Shown here: in pieces, positions 7,361 to 15,048 of the stretch
Position numbering within the stretch: position 1 is the stretch's first letter
Layout: every line of letters starts with the position of its first letter
Assembly (NCBI GenBank): GCA_030041515.1
Contig: JASHNS010000118.1
Coordinates: 1 to 43,131 of the forward strand
Length of the DNA stretch: 43,131 nucleotides
Source of the DNA: Acidobacteriaceae bacterium
GTDB lineage: Bacteria > Acidobacteriota > Terriglobia > Terriglobales > Acidobacteriaceae
Direction: 5' to 3'
Translations under genes and position numbers: made by a program
Notes under the pieces: model-generated
What the model saw: the letters and a program-made list of their open reading frames with translations, nothing else
Told to the model about the DNA's origin: nothing
Databases searched by the model: none

Positions 7361-7383
7361 TAAAAACCCCTGTGATTACAGGG
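7361..7383 (-). terminator. Rho-independent terminator
   Basis: Read on the minus strand, CCCTGT (7383-7378), a 4-nt loop and ACAGGG (7373-7368) are followed by G and five T residues. This stem plus T-run lies 25 bp beyond the stop of the small membrane protein gene ending at 7408, and it supports that gene being transcribed. Confidence 0.65.
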
Positions 7384-7407
7384 CTTTCGATGGTGCTTAA
7401 CGTGACC

Positions 7408-7620
7408 TCAGTAATCCCGCAGCGCCGGCCGCGAGTCAGAACGGGCAGAGATTAAGACGCCAGACTTAATCCACCGAGGTAAGCGGCGGCCATGGTACTC
7501 CAAAAAGAAACCCGCTGATTCTCCCAGGAGGTTCAGCGGGGCCAAGAGATACCAAAATGCGTTGTTGAGGAACACTATGGCACACGCGGCCACGGCGGGC
7601 AAGATTACGGAAGTAGTCAC
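7408..7620 (-). CDS. small single-pass membrane protein
   Basis: From GTG 7620 the protein has 70 residues with one membrane segment near its start (VILPAVAACAIVFLNNAFWYLL) and a basic C-terminal tail (HGRRLPRWIK), so the tail is probably cytoplasmic. A TTG at 7674 would add 18 His- and Pro-rich residues that look non-coding. The start is uncertain because no good ribosome site is seen. A terminator follows directly at 7383-7361, which is the best evidence that the gene is real. It lies in the accessory part of the integrated element; function is unknown. Confidence 0.5.
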   Translation of the reverse strand: MTTSVILPAVAACAIVFLNNAFWYLLAPLNLLGESAGFFLEYHGRRLPRWIKSGVLISARSDSRPALRDY

Positions 7621-7792
7621 CCTTACGCGAAAGTAGTCATGCGGGTGGGGATGCTCCTGCTGCCCCCGTGGCAATGGTGCTTTATTGACACGTTACTCCG
7701 GTCGATACTTGCCAGTCCCAGCGCTAACTACTACATCGGACGGCGAGCGCCACGTCAGGTGCAGCGCGCACCTCAGAGATACAATGGACAGC

Positions 7793-8071
7793 ATGAACCG
7801 CCGCCAGTTCACCTTGCTACTTCCCGCGGCCGCGCTCGTGGCCGGGTGTAACACTGAGCAGAAGCCTTCGGCCGCCGCGAGCCTTCGGAACAACGGTGGC
7901 GTGCAGGATGCGCTCAAGGCCATGGACAACGCAATCGTAGTTCTCGATTCTCAGGTTGTCCGCTTCGACGATGGGAACTGGCGCAGCGTCGTACCTGCTG
8001 TGGAATCAGCAAGCGCTAGCGTCCGCTCGGCATTTGAGGATCTACAGCGTGCCCTCGGCATCACGGAGTAA
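7793..8071 (+). CDS. small lipoprotein with twin-arginine-like signal
   Basis: The 92-residue product begins MNRRQFTLLLPAAALVAGCN: an RR-containing n-region, a hydrophobic core and a lipobox LVAG before Cys19, so it is a predicted lipoprotein. The mature part is helical and polar (VQDALKAMDNAIVVLDSQV, VRSAFEDLQRALG). ATG 7793 is chosen over ATG 7784 because TACAAT at 7780-7785 lies 7 nt before 7793, matching the leaderless spacing seen elsewhere here, and because it puts RR at the very start. It converges with the glycine-rich gene, 8 bp apart. A spanin-like lysis role is conceivable for a phage-related element but is not shown. Confidence 0.6.
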   Translation: MNRRQFTLLLPAAALVAGCNTEQKPSAAASLRNNGGVQDALKAMDNAIVVLDSQVVRFDDGNWRSVVPAVESASASVRSAFEDLQRALGITE

Positions 8072-8079
8072 CCCTTTTT

Positions 8080-9123
8080 TCACGGCGTATACGTGATCAC
8101 AACGATTCCCTGGCAGCCAGCGCTGCCCGGTCCCTGAGAAGGCCCGAATCCACCAGCGCCGCCCCCGCCACCATACAGTCCGCATGCACCTCCGCTACCT
8201 CCATGGCCTGAGAGACTGCCCCCGCCGCCACTCCCAGCGCCGCCGCCGCTGCCGTAGGTTCCCCATTCCTTGCCCGCGCCGCCCGCGCCGCCACTATCCT
8301 CGCTAGTATTGCTATCTCCGCCACCGCCGCCCCCGGAGGCACCATTGATATCGCCGCCGCCGTTGCCCGCCCCAGTCCCTGAACCTCCTGCACCGCCCGG
8401 AATCGAAGCTGTGTAATTTGCCCCTCCTGCACCGCCGGTATTGGTTGTCGCCGAACTTCCCGCTGCGCCGCCGCCCGAGCCTCCGCCGCCCCCAGCTCCG
8501 GACTCACCAGAGTTGGGATTCCCAGCGCCTCCAGCGCCGCCCGCACCATTCGGACCGGCCGCGCCGCCGCCGCCACCGAACGCTGTATGTGACGTGGGCG
8601 TTCCTGCCGCGCCGCCGTCATAAAGGGTCGTTCCAGTTCCACCTGTGCCGCCAGCGGGCGCTGTCGAGCTTCCCGAGCAGCCGCCGCCGCCGTTCGCGAT
8701 TACGGAAGCTCCGAACGATGAACTGCCGCCAGATCCTCCCGTGCCCGACTGGCCACCAGCAGTACCACCAGCACCGATGGTTACCGTCACATTCGATCCG
8801 GACGTGTAAGCGATGCTCGCCTTGGCGTACTCGCCGCCAGCACCTCCTGTGGTGTTTGTCCCGCCTTCGTAATCTCCGCCGCATCCTCCTCCGCCGCCCC
8901 CAATAGCTTCCACGGTGATCGCAGAGCCGTTCGTTATCCCATGCCAGGTGACCGAAGAGGTGCAGAACTCCCGCTGCTCAGAGCCGACCACGACGCAGGG
9001 GCAGACTGGCGAATTGACGCAGCCGGCGACAAGCCCCGCAGTCGCGCCCGTAAGCGCTGGTCCGATAGCCTGCCCATGCGCACTGAAACCAACCAGCAAA
9101 CCGAGCCAAAGTAGCCGTTTCAT
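8080..9123 (-). CDS. secreted glycine-rich, tail-fibre-tip-like protein
   Basis: The 347-residue protein has a Sec-type N-terminus (MKRLLWLGLLVGFSAHGQA), a Cys-rich stretch, then about 250 residues dominated by Gly with Ala, Ser and Asn in GGGGG and GGAGG runs. It ends in a QGIVVITYTP strand. This pattern (VEAIGGGGGG at the start of the glycine domain and a GIVVI-type terminal strand) is that of glycine-rich domains at the tips of phage tail fibres and of some surface proteins, where glycine helices stack into a sandwich. Its start overlaps the preceding gene's stop by ATGA, indicating translational coupling. A signal peptide is unusual for a virion protein; see findings. Confidence 0.65.
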   Translation of the reverse strand: MKRLLWLGLLVGFSAHGQAIGPALTGATAGLVAGCVNSPVCPCVVVGSEQREFCTSSVTWHGITNGSAITVEAIGGGGGGCGGDYEGGTNTTGGAGGEYAKASIAYTSGSNVTVTIGAGGTAGGQSGTGGSGGSSSFGASVIANGGGGCSGSSTAPAGGTGGTGTTLYDGGAAGTPTSHTAFGGGGGAAGPNGAGGAGGAGNPNSGESGAGGGGGSGGGAAGSSATTNTGGAGGANYTASIPGGAGGSGTGAGNGGGDINGASGGGGGGDSNTSEDSGGAGGAGKEWGTYGSGGGAGSGGGGSLSGHGGSGGACGLYGGGGGAGGFGPSQGPGSAGCQGIVVITYTP

Positions 9124-10016
9124 TGTGCCTCCACGTTGAACGTAATTGCGCTATAGGTGATCGAGCTGGCGGTCTGATTGCACACCTCCCAGGTCGCTGT
9201 GTTGGCCGCACTAGGCCAGATCTGAAACACCATCCCGCCCACCGAGCCCCATCCGGTCAGGGATGCTGGATTCGCGCTGTAGCCCGCGGACACAACCATG
9301 GAAGTGGTCAGCCCGGTCATCGTCACGTTCGTGCTCGAGGAGCACGAATTGGAGCTCTGTGTTCCTGCGGAAACTGAAACAGTCGTGTCTCCGATACCGC
9401 CTCCGCCGCTAATCGCGATCGGCGTCTGTGCGGTCGTCCGCCCCTTCGCATCCGTTGTGATCTGACAAACGTGAGTGGAATCCCCGCAGACGCCGGGGCC
9501 GCTGTTAACTGTCGCGAGCGTTGCCGCTTGCGATCCAGAGCCGGGGCCGGCAGTCACATCGCCGGTAAGCTGAGTGATCCCTGAGCCCGAGGAGCCAGGC
9601 GTGACGAAGGGGGTTCGATCATCGCTGATCGACGTGACCCCTGTTCCATTCGTCAGAACCGTGGCGATCGGGATATCGGTCGACGTAAACGTGGTCGTCT
9701 TAACGGCCGGCGCGCAACTTGCGGAAGTGTCCAGGTAGACGTAATTCGTGGCGCTTGCGGTCATGGTGAGCGTCCCGCCGCTGTACGTTTCGATCGTGCC
9801 AGCGCAATTTGCCGTGCCTGGTCCGACGCTCAAATTGAGGCCACTGGTGCTCGCGCAGCTCGTTGCTGCGGCTCCGCACGGCATGTAACCTGGTGCAACG
9901 CCATTCGTATATTTCGCGTTCACCCCATAGAGCGGAGCCGCCTGCGTCTGCGGATTCTGTGCGCTCGCGACGTGCGCCATCAGAAAGAGCAACGGCCAAA
10001 TCAAATTGCGTTTCAT
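9120..10016 (-). CDS. secreted tail-fibre-like protein
   Basis: The 298-residue protein begins MKRNLIWPLLFLMAHVASAQ, a clear signal peptide. The mature part reads like a phage fibre or baseplate-decorating protein: PIATVLTNGTGVTSISDDR resembles the 'value, default, DDR' segments of fibre proteins, and ITQLTGDVTAGPGSGSQAAT with TTDAKGRTTAQ resembles the repeated 'LTGDVTA / DAKGR' units of tail-fibre repeats. It begins 2 bp after the terminase small-subunit stop and overlaps the glycine-rich gene by 4 bp, so the three form one operon. Fibre homology is read by eye and should be taken as moderate. Confidence 0.6.
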   Translation of the reverse strand: MKRNLIWPLLFLMAHVASAQNPQTQAAPLYGVNAKYTNGVAPGYMPCGAAATSCASTSGLNLSVGPGTANCAGTIETYSGGTLTMTASATNYVYLDTSASCAPAVKTTTFTSTDIPIATVLTNGTGVTSISDDRTPFVTPGSSGSGITQLTGDVTAGPGSGSQAATLATVNSGPGVCGDSTHVCQITTDAKGRTTAQTPIAISGGGGIGDTTVSVSAGTQSSNSCSSSTNVTMTGLTTSMVVSAGYSANPASLTGWGSVGGMVFQIWPSAANTATWEVCNQTASSITYSAITFNVEAQ

Positions 10017-10018
10017 CG

Positions 10019-10861
10019 TTAGTTCCCTTTCCTGTCTGTTGCTGCGGGAGGATTCCCATCGACTTCTAACTCTTTTGCGTCCAATACCTTATCTGCAACG
10101 GTCAGAAAACTACCCCCATTCGTACCCCCACCAGTCGCCAAAAGTGCCAATTGCGCATCTGTAAGCTCGTTCAGGTTGACCGTCGCGGCTGCGAGCGGAA
10201 TAGGGCCGCCGCCGGGGCCGCTCACTTCTGAGCGCTCTTTGAAGATCCCCAGGTAGCGACCGAGGGCTAGGAGGGCTTCGTTCTGATTCCGCGCCAGCGC
10301 CTTCACGCCGTCTTTCGTTTGCTGGGCGCCGGCGTAGAGCTTGGCAGCCTGGGGGCTGAGATTGCGGGTGTCTCTTACGAGAACAGTTTCAATCCCGCGC
10401 CCGAAGCACTCCGGGCATTCCGGGTTGGGCTCCCGAGTCGCCGTGTAGCCAATGCCACCCTCAAAAGAAGGAGGGGATTGCCCGTCGCGCATGGCTTCGC
10501 GGATGGCGCTTTCGTACTCGGCTAAGGTCCACTGGCGCCGAAATTCGATCCCATAGCAGTGACGGCAACAGTCCCGGTGGACGCTCACGAGTTCCCGGAC
10601 GTCGGCAGTCGCCACGTCCATCAGCTCGCGGACCACCATCGCCGTATCGACTTCTGCAATCGCGACGATTTGGTCAAGGCGCCGGGAGATCGCAGTCCGG
10701 ACCTTAGGGTTGGCTAATAACAGTGATGCTTGAACGCTCGCTCCATTCTGAGAATAGCCAGCTCGGATGGCGGCCTGCGTAGCATTCCAGTCCTTCACGT
10801 ACTCGCGCACGAAGGCGGCTTGCCGGTCAGTTTTGAGATCGTCATCCACAGTGGTAATCAT
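10019..10861 (-). CDS. terS: phage terminase small subunit
   Basis: From ATG 10861 the protein has 280 residues. The N-terminus (LKTDRQAAFVREYVKDWNATQAAIRAGYSQ, written here in part) carries the helix-turn-helix of the Terminase_2 small-subunit family. The middle holds two CxxC-type knuckles (DCCRHCYG and NPECPECFGRG) that are conserved in the proteobacterial phage branch, and a C-terminal DTRNLSPQAAKLYAG/TKDGVK segment typical of it. TerS selects phage or satellite DNA and hands it to the large subunit for packaging. No large subunit is in the element. ATG 10861 has a GAGGAAG ribosome site; the 13 codons upstream are less likely coding. It is first in the late-like leftward operon. Confidence 0.85.
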   Translation of the reverse strand: MITTVDDDLKTDRQAAFVREYVKDWNATQAAIRAGYSQNGASVQASLLLANPKVRTAISRRLDQIVAIAEVDTAMVVRELMDVATADVRELVSVHRDCCRHCYGIEFRRQWTLAEYESAIREAMRDGQSPPSFEGGIGYTATREPNPECPECFGRGIETVLVRDTRNLSPQAAKLYAGAQQTKDGVKALARNQNEALLALGRYLGIFKERSEVSGPGGGPIPLAAATVNLNELTDAQLALLATGGGTNGGSFLTVADKVLDAKELEVDGNPPAATDRKGN

Positions 10862-10915
10862 CGAACTCTGCTTCCTCTTATCCGCGGTGCCCAGATGCAC
10901 TCACGATGGGGGACT

Positions 10916-10999
10916 GTGTAGTGTGTGTAGCTGGATTTGTTTACCCCTTAGAAAATCGATCTCTATAGGGATAAACCGGAGGAACTGCACACCCTACAC
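10916..10999. promoter_or_regulatory. 15-bp imperfect inverted repeat upstream of terS
   Basis: GTGTAGTGTGTGTAG at 10916-10930 and its imperfect reverse complement at 10985-10999 (13 of 15 positions) lie in the gap between the primase stop and the terS start. Paired sites there suggest binding of a regulator that controls terS and the two downstream genes separately from replication. The role is inferred. Confidence 0.45.
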
Positions 11000-11018
11000 G
11001 GTCCCGGCAAATTAAACT

Positions 11019-13370
11019 TCATTGGACTATCCCCGGCGGCGGAGGTGGCAGCGCGGGCGACGGGCCCGGCTGGAACGGCAAATCCCAGGAGGGCGGCAAC
11101 AGGCGCAATCCGCGATAATGCATCCCTGAGCTGGTCCTCACTCGTTCGAATCCCTGCATCACCTCCAACCATCGACTCTTCGATACCGCGCGTTCGCCGC
11201 GGGCCTCCTTCCACTGTTTGTAGTCCCGGTAAAGGTCTGTCACTTTGGGCAGGTGGAGCGCCGGCCGCTCATCGATCGCCAGTCGCTCCGTCCGCTCAGC
11301 CAGCCACAGAAGCGGGGTTGATTGATTGGCGAAATAGCTGTCGCTCTCAGCCTCCACGGCTGAGCACATATACAGCCCCTTGCCAGCAGCCAACCACTGG
11401 CGGTGCCCCTCTATGAGCCAGGCCAGAACGTAGCCCAGATGCTCGCGCAGGCGCCGGGGAAGGTCGGCATCCTCGCGGCCCTTGAAGGAAGCGCGGAACG
11501 GCACGATCTTTATGCGGCTCCTGATGCCATCGCTCACGCTGCGAAGCTGGGGCCTGTAGTTGCCATAGATAAGGTGCTTGTGAGTGCGAGGGAAGGTAAA
11601 GAAGTCACCGCGCATGAATCGAGCGCTGAGGGTGGCATCCCCGGTTATCTCGTTGATCCGGGCTTCGTCCCAGAAGTCACCATCGTTGATTTCCGATGAG
11701 GTGGCGAGTCGGAGCCCTTGCAGGTTCGCGACCTCTGTGGGATGGCTTTCGTGGAGCTTCGCCATCAATGTCGATGCCGGAATTTTGCGAGCATAGTCAC
11801 CCATCGCATCCTGTACCAACTCCCCCAGGGTGTTCTTCCCGTTACGGCCGGCGCCGATCCAAAAGAGCATCCAGTGACCTTCCACGGCGCCGGAAAGACA
11901 AGCTCCCAGCGACACCTGGTGAAATCCCTGGAGCTGGAAGTCGCCTGAGGTGATTTCGTTCATGAATTTGAGGAAGACTTCTCCTCCGCGCGGATCCGGC
12001 GCCACGCCGGTGCAGAGGGTGAGCATATCGGCGGGGGCATGCGGATTCATCTTGCAGGTGCGGAGATCGAAGGTGCCAGCCGGGGTATTCAGCAGATAAT
12101 TGTCCCCGTTGAATTGATCAGTTGTTCGTGCAAACTCCGGTGCGCTTTGCAGAAGACGTTCGACGCCGTCACAGAAGGATGCGGCGCCCATAGATGCCTT
12201 GCCGTCGTAGTTCAGTTCGCGGGCGATATCGCGGATCAGGTTATGAGCCCTGCCCAGCCGGTCCGCCTTCCATCGGGCGCCGTCATACTCCAGCCAGAGC
12301 GAACGGGTGCGATCGTAGAGCATCCTGCCTTGCATTCTTTGGGTGAATATCAGCGCCACGGCGTCCTGCGTGCCGACGTTCGCCAGCGTTCTCTCAACCG
12401 GAGTCAAAGTGATTCCGCCAGCAACCGGCGCCGGTGTAAAAGCTGCCGGGCGCCGGTCCTGATAAACGTCCACCTGTCGGGCAACGGCGCTCAGGATGGT
12501 GCGCCGCAGGTAATCGCTGCGCTCCCATTTGTCGCGTACCAGAGCACTGCCCTGCATGAGCCGCTCGATTCGAGAGCAATCTCGGCCGGTCCAGAAGGCC
12601 AGGTGTTGCGCCAGAGCCGCGTCGGCGCTGGAAGCGTCGTAAGGACGATTTGGGCCACCGGGATATGCTGCGCTCAGCTTGGCGGCTCTGGCCTCCCACA
12701 AGTCAGAGAACGAGGGTTTCTTCGGATCGAAGGCAGCCGCGGCGCTGGTGGAGTGAAGGGCGCGCCGCAATAGCTCACCATCATCTTCCGGACCGCTCCA
12801 ATTCGGATCTGGTGCGGTCGACCACACCTGTTGCGCCCCAGCATCCGACGAATGCGCCGGCGGAAAGTAAGTAGCGATGAGCGCAGGCAACATCATCGTC
12901 AGGTCCGTCTCTACGTTGCCGTCCGGAGCGAGGGGAGAGCCCAGGGCGAAAAATCTCTTCTCGTGATAGAACTCAGCCCCATTCGCTTTGCAGGCATGCG
13001 CCGGCATCTCTCCGCGGTAACTAAACCAGAAATGAATGCCGGTGCCGGATATGCTGACTTCCGCGTGAGCGCCGGGCAGGAGAAACTTCATCGTCTGCGC
13101 CAGACCCGAAAGCTCCCCGGTGTGGGGATCGCGGCAGCCGTCCACATCCACCACGGCGATCTTGACCGATTCACAGAGCACGAAACCCAGGTACACGTCG
13201 GGACGCTGGGCGGCCAGCCTGCAGGCATCCTCGTAGCTGTGCCACTTCGAGGGGTCAGTCACGGAGGCGAGCGGGATCTTATCGAGCTTGCCACTGATGG
13301 CGTTGGCCTCCGTGCGATAGAGAATGAAGTTGCGGTGCTTCCTGAGCGCCGCCAGGCCCGGGGGGATCAC
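11019..13370 (-). CDS. prim-pol / P4-type SF3 helicase (replication protein)
   Basis: The 783-residue protein joins two replication enzymes. Residues ~1-200 form a bifunctional primase-polymerase: DVDG metal-binding motif at 75-78, SISGTGIH at 106-113, and a FFALGSPL strand. Residues ~400-700 form a D5/P4-like SF3 helicase: Walker A GAGRNGKNT with Lys512, then ATSSEINDG and a HLIYGNYRP sensor region. Such fusions start and unwind replication of satellites, plasmids and phages. I chose GTG 13370 because it overlaps the upstream stop as GTGA and has GGGAGGG 9 nt before it; ATG 13475 would overlap the upstream gene by 109 bp. It follows HTH, AlpA and zinc-protein genes in one coupled operon. Confidence 0.85.
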   Translation of the reverse strand: MIPPGLAALRKHRNFILYRTEANAISGKLDKIPLASVTDPSKWHSYEDACRLAAQRPDVYLGFVLCESVKIAVVDVDGCRDPHTGELSGLAQTMKFLLPGAHAEVSISGTGIHFWFSYRGEMPAHACKANGAEFYHEKRFFALGSPLAPDGNVETDLTMMLPALIATYFPPAHSSDAGAQQVWSTAPDPNWSGPEDDGELLRRALHSTSAAAAFDPKKPSFSDLWEARAAKLSAAYPGGPNRPYDASSADAALAQHLAFWTGRDCSRIERLMQGSALVRDKWERSDYLRRTILSAVARQVDVYQDRRPAAFTPAPVAGGITLTPVERTLANVGTQDAVALIFTQRMQGRMLYDRTRSLWLEYDGARWKADRLGRAHNLIRDIARELNYDGKASMGAASFCDGVERLLQSAPEFARTTDQFNGDNYLLNTPAGTFDLRTCKMNPHAPADMLTLCTGVAPDPRGGEVFLKFMNEITSGDFQLQGFHQVSLGACLSGAVEGHWMLFWIGAGRNGKNTLGELVQDAMGDYARKIPASTLMAKLHESHPTEVANLQGLRLATSSEINDGDFWDEARINEITGDATLSARFMRGDFFTFPRTHKHLIYGNYRPQLRSVSDGIRSRIKIVPFRASFKGREDADLPRRLREHLGYVLAWLIEGHRQWLAAGKGLYMCSAVEAESDSYFANQSTPLLWLAERTERLAIDERPALHLPKVTDLYRDYKQWKEARGERAVSKSRWLEVMQGFERVRTSSGMHYRGLRLLPPSWDLPFQPGPSPALPPPPPGIVQ

Positions 13371-13795
13371 GCGTTTGCCCTCCCTCGATAATCGACGCCG
13401 GCTTCCAGCTTTGCTGACACCATCGGCGGCAGGCACGAATCGTTTGACCTCCAGCTCTCCGCGCACCAGTTGCATAGGAAATAAACCTTTGGGCCGAACG
13501 GAGTCAGGCAAAGCAGATTCACATAGCTGAGTGAAGGAACATCCTCCTCCGCTATTTCCCCGCCCATGGGCTTGCCGCACTCATCACAGATGCCATCCGG
13601 TTCGCAATGCCAGTCAAGCCACCGTAGGGTGGTGTCGAATTTCCCGGACCTAAACTGTCGGGCAAATTCGCGCAGCTCTTTCGGAGTAAAGGTCGGGTGA
13701 CAGGGAAAATCGATAATTATTCGGTCTTTGAAAACATCCGCCACGAGGACGAGAATGGGCGATGATGGTCGCCAGGCGACCGTTGGCGCAGCCAT
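13367..13795 (-). CDS. zinc-binding protein of the replication operon
   Basis: The 142-residue protein has two CxxC motifs, CDECGKP and CNWCAES, in its C-terminal half, suggesting one structural zinc. The N-terminal half has VLVADVFKDRIIIDFP and KELREFARQF. Its ATG shares one base with the AlpA stop (TAATG), and its stop overlaps the primase GTG by GTGA, so translation of the three genes is coupled. Position suggests a role in replication or its control, perhaps as a primase accessory factor. No family is recognised. Confidence 0.65.
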   Translation of the reverse strand: MAAPTVAWRPSSPILVLVADVFKDRIIIDFPCHPTFTPKELREFARQFRSGKFDTTLRWLDWHCEPDGICDECGKPMGGEIAEEDVPSLSYVNLLCLTPFGPKVYFLCNWCAESWRSNDSCLPPMVSAKLEAGVDYRGRANA

Positions 13796-14070
13796 TACCT
13801 GACCTCCCCATTGGAGATGCTGGCGATCAGCGCTCTTATCGACTCCACAGACCACGCGCGCGTTCGCGGGCCCAGCAGCACGCCGGCGGGAAAGCGGCCG
13901 GTCTTGACTCCTGCCCACCAGGTAGCTCGGGAAACGGGGATGATCGCGGGGATGCCGCGCTTGGGATCACCGATGATCTGTCGCAATCTCACAAATCCTT
14001 CCTGAGGCAGGCTATTCGTGAGAGCCTCTCTGGTATGAGGGCTCAGTGACGCAATGGATGGAGCGGTCAC
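13795..14070 (-). CDS. AlpA-family regulator
   Basis: The 91-residue protein from GTG 14070 contains the AlpA/excisionase winged-helix signature: GFVRLRQIIGDPKRGIPAIIPVSRATWWAGVKTGRFP (given here in part), where PVSRATWW is the recognition region, then LGPRTRAWSVESIRALI. AlpA proteins activate integrase or excision genes in P4-like satellites and often serve as master regulators of Gram-negative satellites. The GTG shares one base with the preceding stop (TAGTG) and has GGAG about 10 nt upstream. A longer reading from 14211 overlaps the HTH gene and is not favoured. Confidence 0.8.
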   Translation of the reverse strand: MTAPSIASLSPHTREALTNSLPQEGFVRLRQIIGDPKRGIPAIIPVSRATWWAGVKTGRFPAGVLLGPRTRAWSVESIRALIASISNGEVR

Positions 14071-14255
14071 TAACGCTGCTCCAGAGCTGGGATCGTAGAG
14101 CCTTCGATGATTCGGGCTATTTCCGCCTCCTTGAATCTCACAGACCGGCCCAACTTGACGTAAGGGAGTTCGCGTCTCCAAACTTTTTGTCGGATAGTTG
14201 CAGGCCGCCATCCTGTGAGCCGAGCAACCTCGTCAACAGTCAGCAATCGAGTCAT
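14070..14255 (-). CDS. excisionase-type helix-turn-helix protein
   Basis: The 61-residue protein from ATG 14255 is a MerR-like HTH_17 fold: LLTVDEVARLTGWRPATIRQ is the helix-turn-helix, then KVWRRELPYVKLGRSVRFKE, the wing typical of excisionase-family DNA-binding proteins. A GGAGG ribosome site lies 9 nt upstream. It is the first gene of the leftward operon and faces the integrase operon across a ~100-bp control region, so it may direct excision or repress the divergent promoters. The frame is open upstream to 14513, but that part runs antisense into the divergent gene. Confidence 0.8.
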   Translation of the reverse strand: MTRLLTVDEVARLTGWRPATIRQKVWRRELPYVKLGRSVRFKEAEIARIIEGSTIPALEQR

Positions 14256-14318
14256 TTTGCCGTCCTCCGTAAAGGCGATAATCGGAGAACTAAAATAATT
14301 GATCAAGAAGGATTGGAG

Positions 14319-14347
14319 TTGCAATATACACAGTTTCGTCCTATAAA
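14319..14347 (+). promoter_or_regulatory. strong promoter of the integrase operon, in a divergent control region
   Basis: TTGCAA (14319-14324), 17 bp, then TATAAA (14342-14347) is close to consensus. TTGCAA is its own reverse complement, so the same hexamer could act as the -35 of a leftward promoter (with AATTAT 18 bp away), a compact divergent switch. TTTCGT (14334-14339) and ACGAAA (14361-14366) are inverted arms around the -10 box and start point, a likely operator. Leftward use is weaker evidence. Confidence 0.6.
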
Positions 14348-14355
14348 TAATCTCT

Positions 14356-15045
14356 GTGACACGAAAACAGCATCCCCACAACAGAGTTCCTCGCGGGTTT
14401 ATGGAGATGATTCTCCTTTCTCTGAATTCTGATCCTGAGGAAAACTGGCCGGTAGATCGTGCGGAAATCCGGCGACTGGTGAAAGCGTGGAGGGATTCCG
14501 GGCGAGATGCCAAAAAGACACTGAAGAGCCTACCGGACCTGAAGCCCTATGAGTTCGACGAAGACGGCAACCTATCGTGCCGCGTAGCTTTGCTTCCGGT
14601 CGGGAGCGGGTTGCAAGCTACGCCACCCTCGGCCGAGACCCCCCTTAAAAAGACAATTCGAGAGCTGCTCATCTATGAAGCTCGACGAGACTTCATCCGG
14701 CTTCTTCTTGATCCGTTGCGCGAAGAGTTGAGCGAAGACCCCTGTGCCAGATGCGATCTCTATTTCCTGAAGAAGACGGCGAGACAGACGGTTTACTGCT
14801 CCCGGAAATGCGGCAGGGATGGCACCGCAGCTTTTGCAACAAAGAAGAGATTGCGGGATCAGCGTAACCGCAAATTAATCGTGGCTACCGAGCTGTCTCA
14901 AAAGTGGACGACAGCACACACAAGGGACGATTGGAAACAGTGGATCTCGAAGCATCCTCGCGGAGTGAAGGAAGAACTCACTCCGAAGTTTCTGACGCGC
15001 GCTGTCAACAAAGGCGACCTCCTGCCGCCGAAAAAGGAGAGATGA
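14356..15045 (+). CDS. zinc-finger protein upstream of the integrase
   Basis: The frame gives 229 residues from GTG 14356, or 214 from ATG 14401. The core has a C-terminal zinc finger (CARCDLYFLKK and YCSRKCGRD, about residues 137-163) resembling zf-CGNR-type fingers, followed by basic helices (TKKRLRDQRNRKL). Such proteins are found beside integrases of acidobacterial and proteobacterial elements; DNA binding is likely. The start is uncertain: GTG 14356 lies 8 nt after the -10 box (leaderless), and ATG 14401 lacks a clear ribosome site. It ends 3 bp before the integrase ATG, so the two genes form one unit, and it could help recombination or regulate it. Confidence 0.7.
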   Translation: MTRKQHPHNRVPRGFMEMILLSLNSDPEENWPVDRAEIRRLVKAWRDSGRDAKKTLKSLPDLKPYEFDEDGNLSCRVALLPVGSGLQATPPSAETPLKKTIRELLIYEARRDFIRLLLDPLREELSEDPCARCDLYFLKKTARQTVYCSRKCGRDGTAAFATKKRLRDQRNRKLIVATELSQKWTTAHTRDDWKQWISKHPRGVKEELTPKFLTRAVNKGDLLPPKKER

Positions 15046-15048
15046 AAG

